Shown: piece by piece, positions 5,953 through 6,264 of the stretch
How positions within the stretch are numbered: the stretch's first letter is position 1
Layout of the letters: each line of letters starts with the position of its first letter
Assembly: GCA_038204505.1 (NCBI GenBank)
Contig: JBBRCV010000287.1
Span: 1 to 6,264 of the forward strand
Length of the DNA: 6,264 nucleotides
DNA from: Timaviella sp038204505
Lineage (GTDB): Bacteria; Cyanobacteriota; Cyanobacteriia; Elainellales; Elainellaceae
Reading direction: 5' to 3'
The notes under the pieces: generated by a model
The model's input: only the letters and a program-made list of their open reading frames with translations
Told to the model about the DNA's origin: nothing
The model's database searches: none
Position numbers and translations under genes: made by a program

Positions 5953-6002
5953 GCGACAATTACATAGGCATCGTGAGATGACTAGCGACAACTACATTGG
6001 CA
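5953..6002. repeat. Pair of 18-bp direct repeats, 32-bp period
   Basis: GCGACAATTACATAGGCA (5953-5970) and GCGACAACTACATTGGCA (5985-6002) match at 16 of 18 positions and start 32 bp apart. They lie 214-263 bp upstream of the ftsH start, outside any gene. The GCGACAA-TACAT core resembles, from memory, the repeated transposase-binding sites at the ends of cyanobacterial Tn7-like/CAST elements. It could equally be a regulator site spaced by about three helical turns. No transposon genes are visible here. Confidence 0.55.
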
Positions 6003-6157
6003 GGCGATCTTCTACGAGATTGAAAACTTGATCTAGATCGCGGGTCAGATCGTTTAGAGCGACCGTTGTGCGTAGTACATCCCGGTGCCAAAAGAAAAGA
6101 CACTAGAGACATCCCCTAACTTCAATTAGAGTGATCCAGAATAAAAAAGATCCAAGG

Positions 6158-6264
6158 TTAGCTCGACTTGTCACAGATAGAGACAAACCACTTGGTAAGA
6201 TTCGGCAGACGCTGGATCTGCTGCTCCACGGCTATCATTGCCTGTTGGGTGAGTTTAATGCCTG
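6158..6264 (-). CDS. Partial gene, C-terminal 34 residues only, unidentified
   Basis: A leftward reading frame enters from the right edge and ends with TAA at 6158-6160. Its visible product has 34 residues, starting GIKLTQQAMIAVEQQ and ending WFVSICDKSS. The amphipathic helix-like pattern and the lack of stops make it plausible as the end of a real protein, but the piece is too short to assign. A transposase tail is one possibility, suggested only by the nearby repeats. No terminator hairpin follows it. If it is a gene, it points toward ftsH in the same direction, about 420 bp upstream. Confidence 0.4.
   Translation of the reverse strand, partial: GIKLTQQAMIAVEQQIQRLPNLTKWFVSICDKSS

Larger units (their letters stand above)
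5740..6157. other. Intergenic region upstream of ftsH, no supported gene
   Basis: These 418 bp contain no ORF that looks coding. They hold the ftsH Shine-Dalgarno site, an A/T-rich stretch (5778-5800) with the small dyad TTAATA/TATTAA (5783-5796), the inverted repeats at 5825-5888, the direct repeats at 5953-6002 and a 10-bp palindrome GATCTAGATC (6030-6039). A minus-strand -10-like TAGAAT (5829-5834) has no -35 partner. The ftsH promoter must lie here, but I cannot place it with confidence. Confidence 0.6.

Noticed and set aside
5953..6002. A CRISPR array
   Set aside because: There are only two imperfect repeats with a 14-bp gap, no further units and no cas genes.

Overview
The window looks like chromosomal DNA from a cyanobacterium. 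The octamer GCGATCGC (HIP1) occurs perfectly six times (730, 1311, 3081, 3150, 3735, 4192), far more than chance allows in 6.3 kb. The proteins also fit: a cyanobacterial-type IlvN, an FtsH of the FtsH3-like thylakoid/plasma-membrane kind, and a DUF4079 membrane protein, a family known from cyanobacteria and plastid lineages. I cannot name a genus.

Layout. A complete ilvN (acetolactate synthase small subunit) runs rightward at 2-520. Every other gene runs leftward. ilvN meets a family 2 glycosyltransferase (495-1454) tail to tail, with a 26-bp overlap and a strong hairpin across the junction. Upstream of the glycosyltransferase, 4 bp away, is a SAM-dependent methyltransferase (1459-2259), so the two form a likely operon. 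Next come a DUF4079 four-helix membrane protein (2389-2859), aroE (shikimate dehydrogenase, 2960-3826) and ftsH (3913-5739). A textbook intrinsic terminator lies between ftsH and aroE, and its U-tract runs right up to the aroE start codon. The last 525 bp hold the ftsH leader, inverted repeats, a pair of 18-bp direct repeats, and the last 34 codons of an unidentified leftward gene.

Function. ilvN (branched-chain amino acids) and aroE (aromatic amino acids) are biosynthetic housekeeping genes. FtsH is the membrane AAA+ protease. The methyltransferase/glycosyltransferase pair probably modifies a lipid-linked sugar, surface glycan or similar acceptor; the substrate cannot be read from sequence. 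The DUF4079 protein has four histidines placed as in two-haem b-type cytochromes.

Novelty. I see no complete undescribed system. The points most worth a second look are the histidine geometry of the DUF4079 protein, the aroE leader inside the ftsH terminator, the direct repeats near 5953-6002 that resemble Tn7-like/CAST end repeats, the competing hairpins in the ftsH leader, and two departures near the FtsH protease active site.
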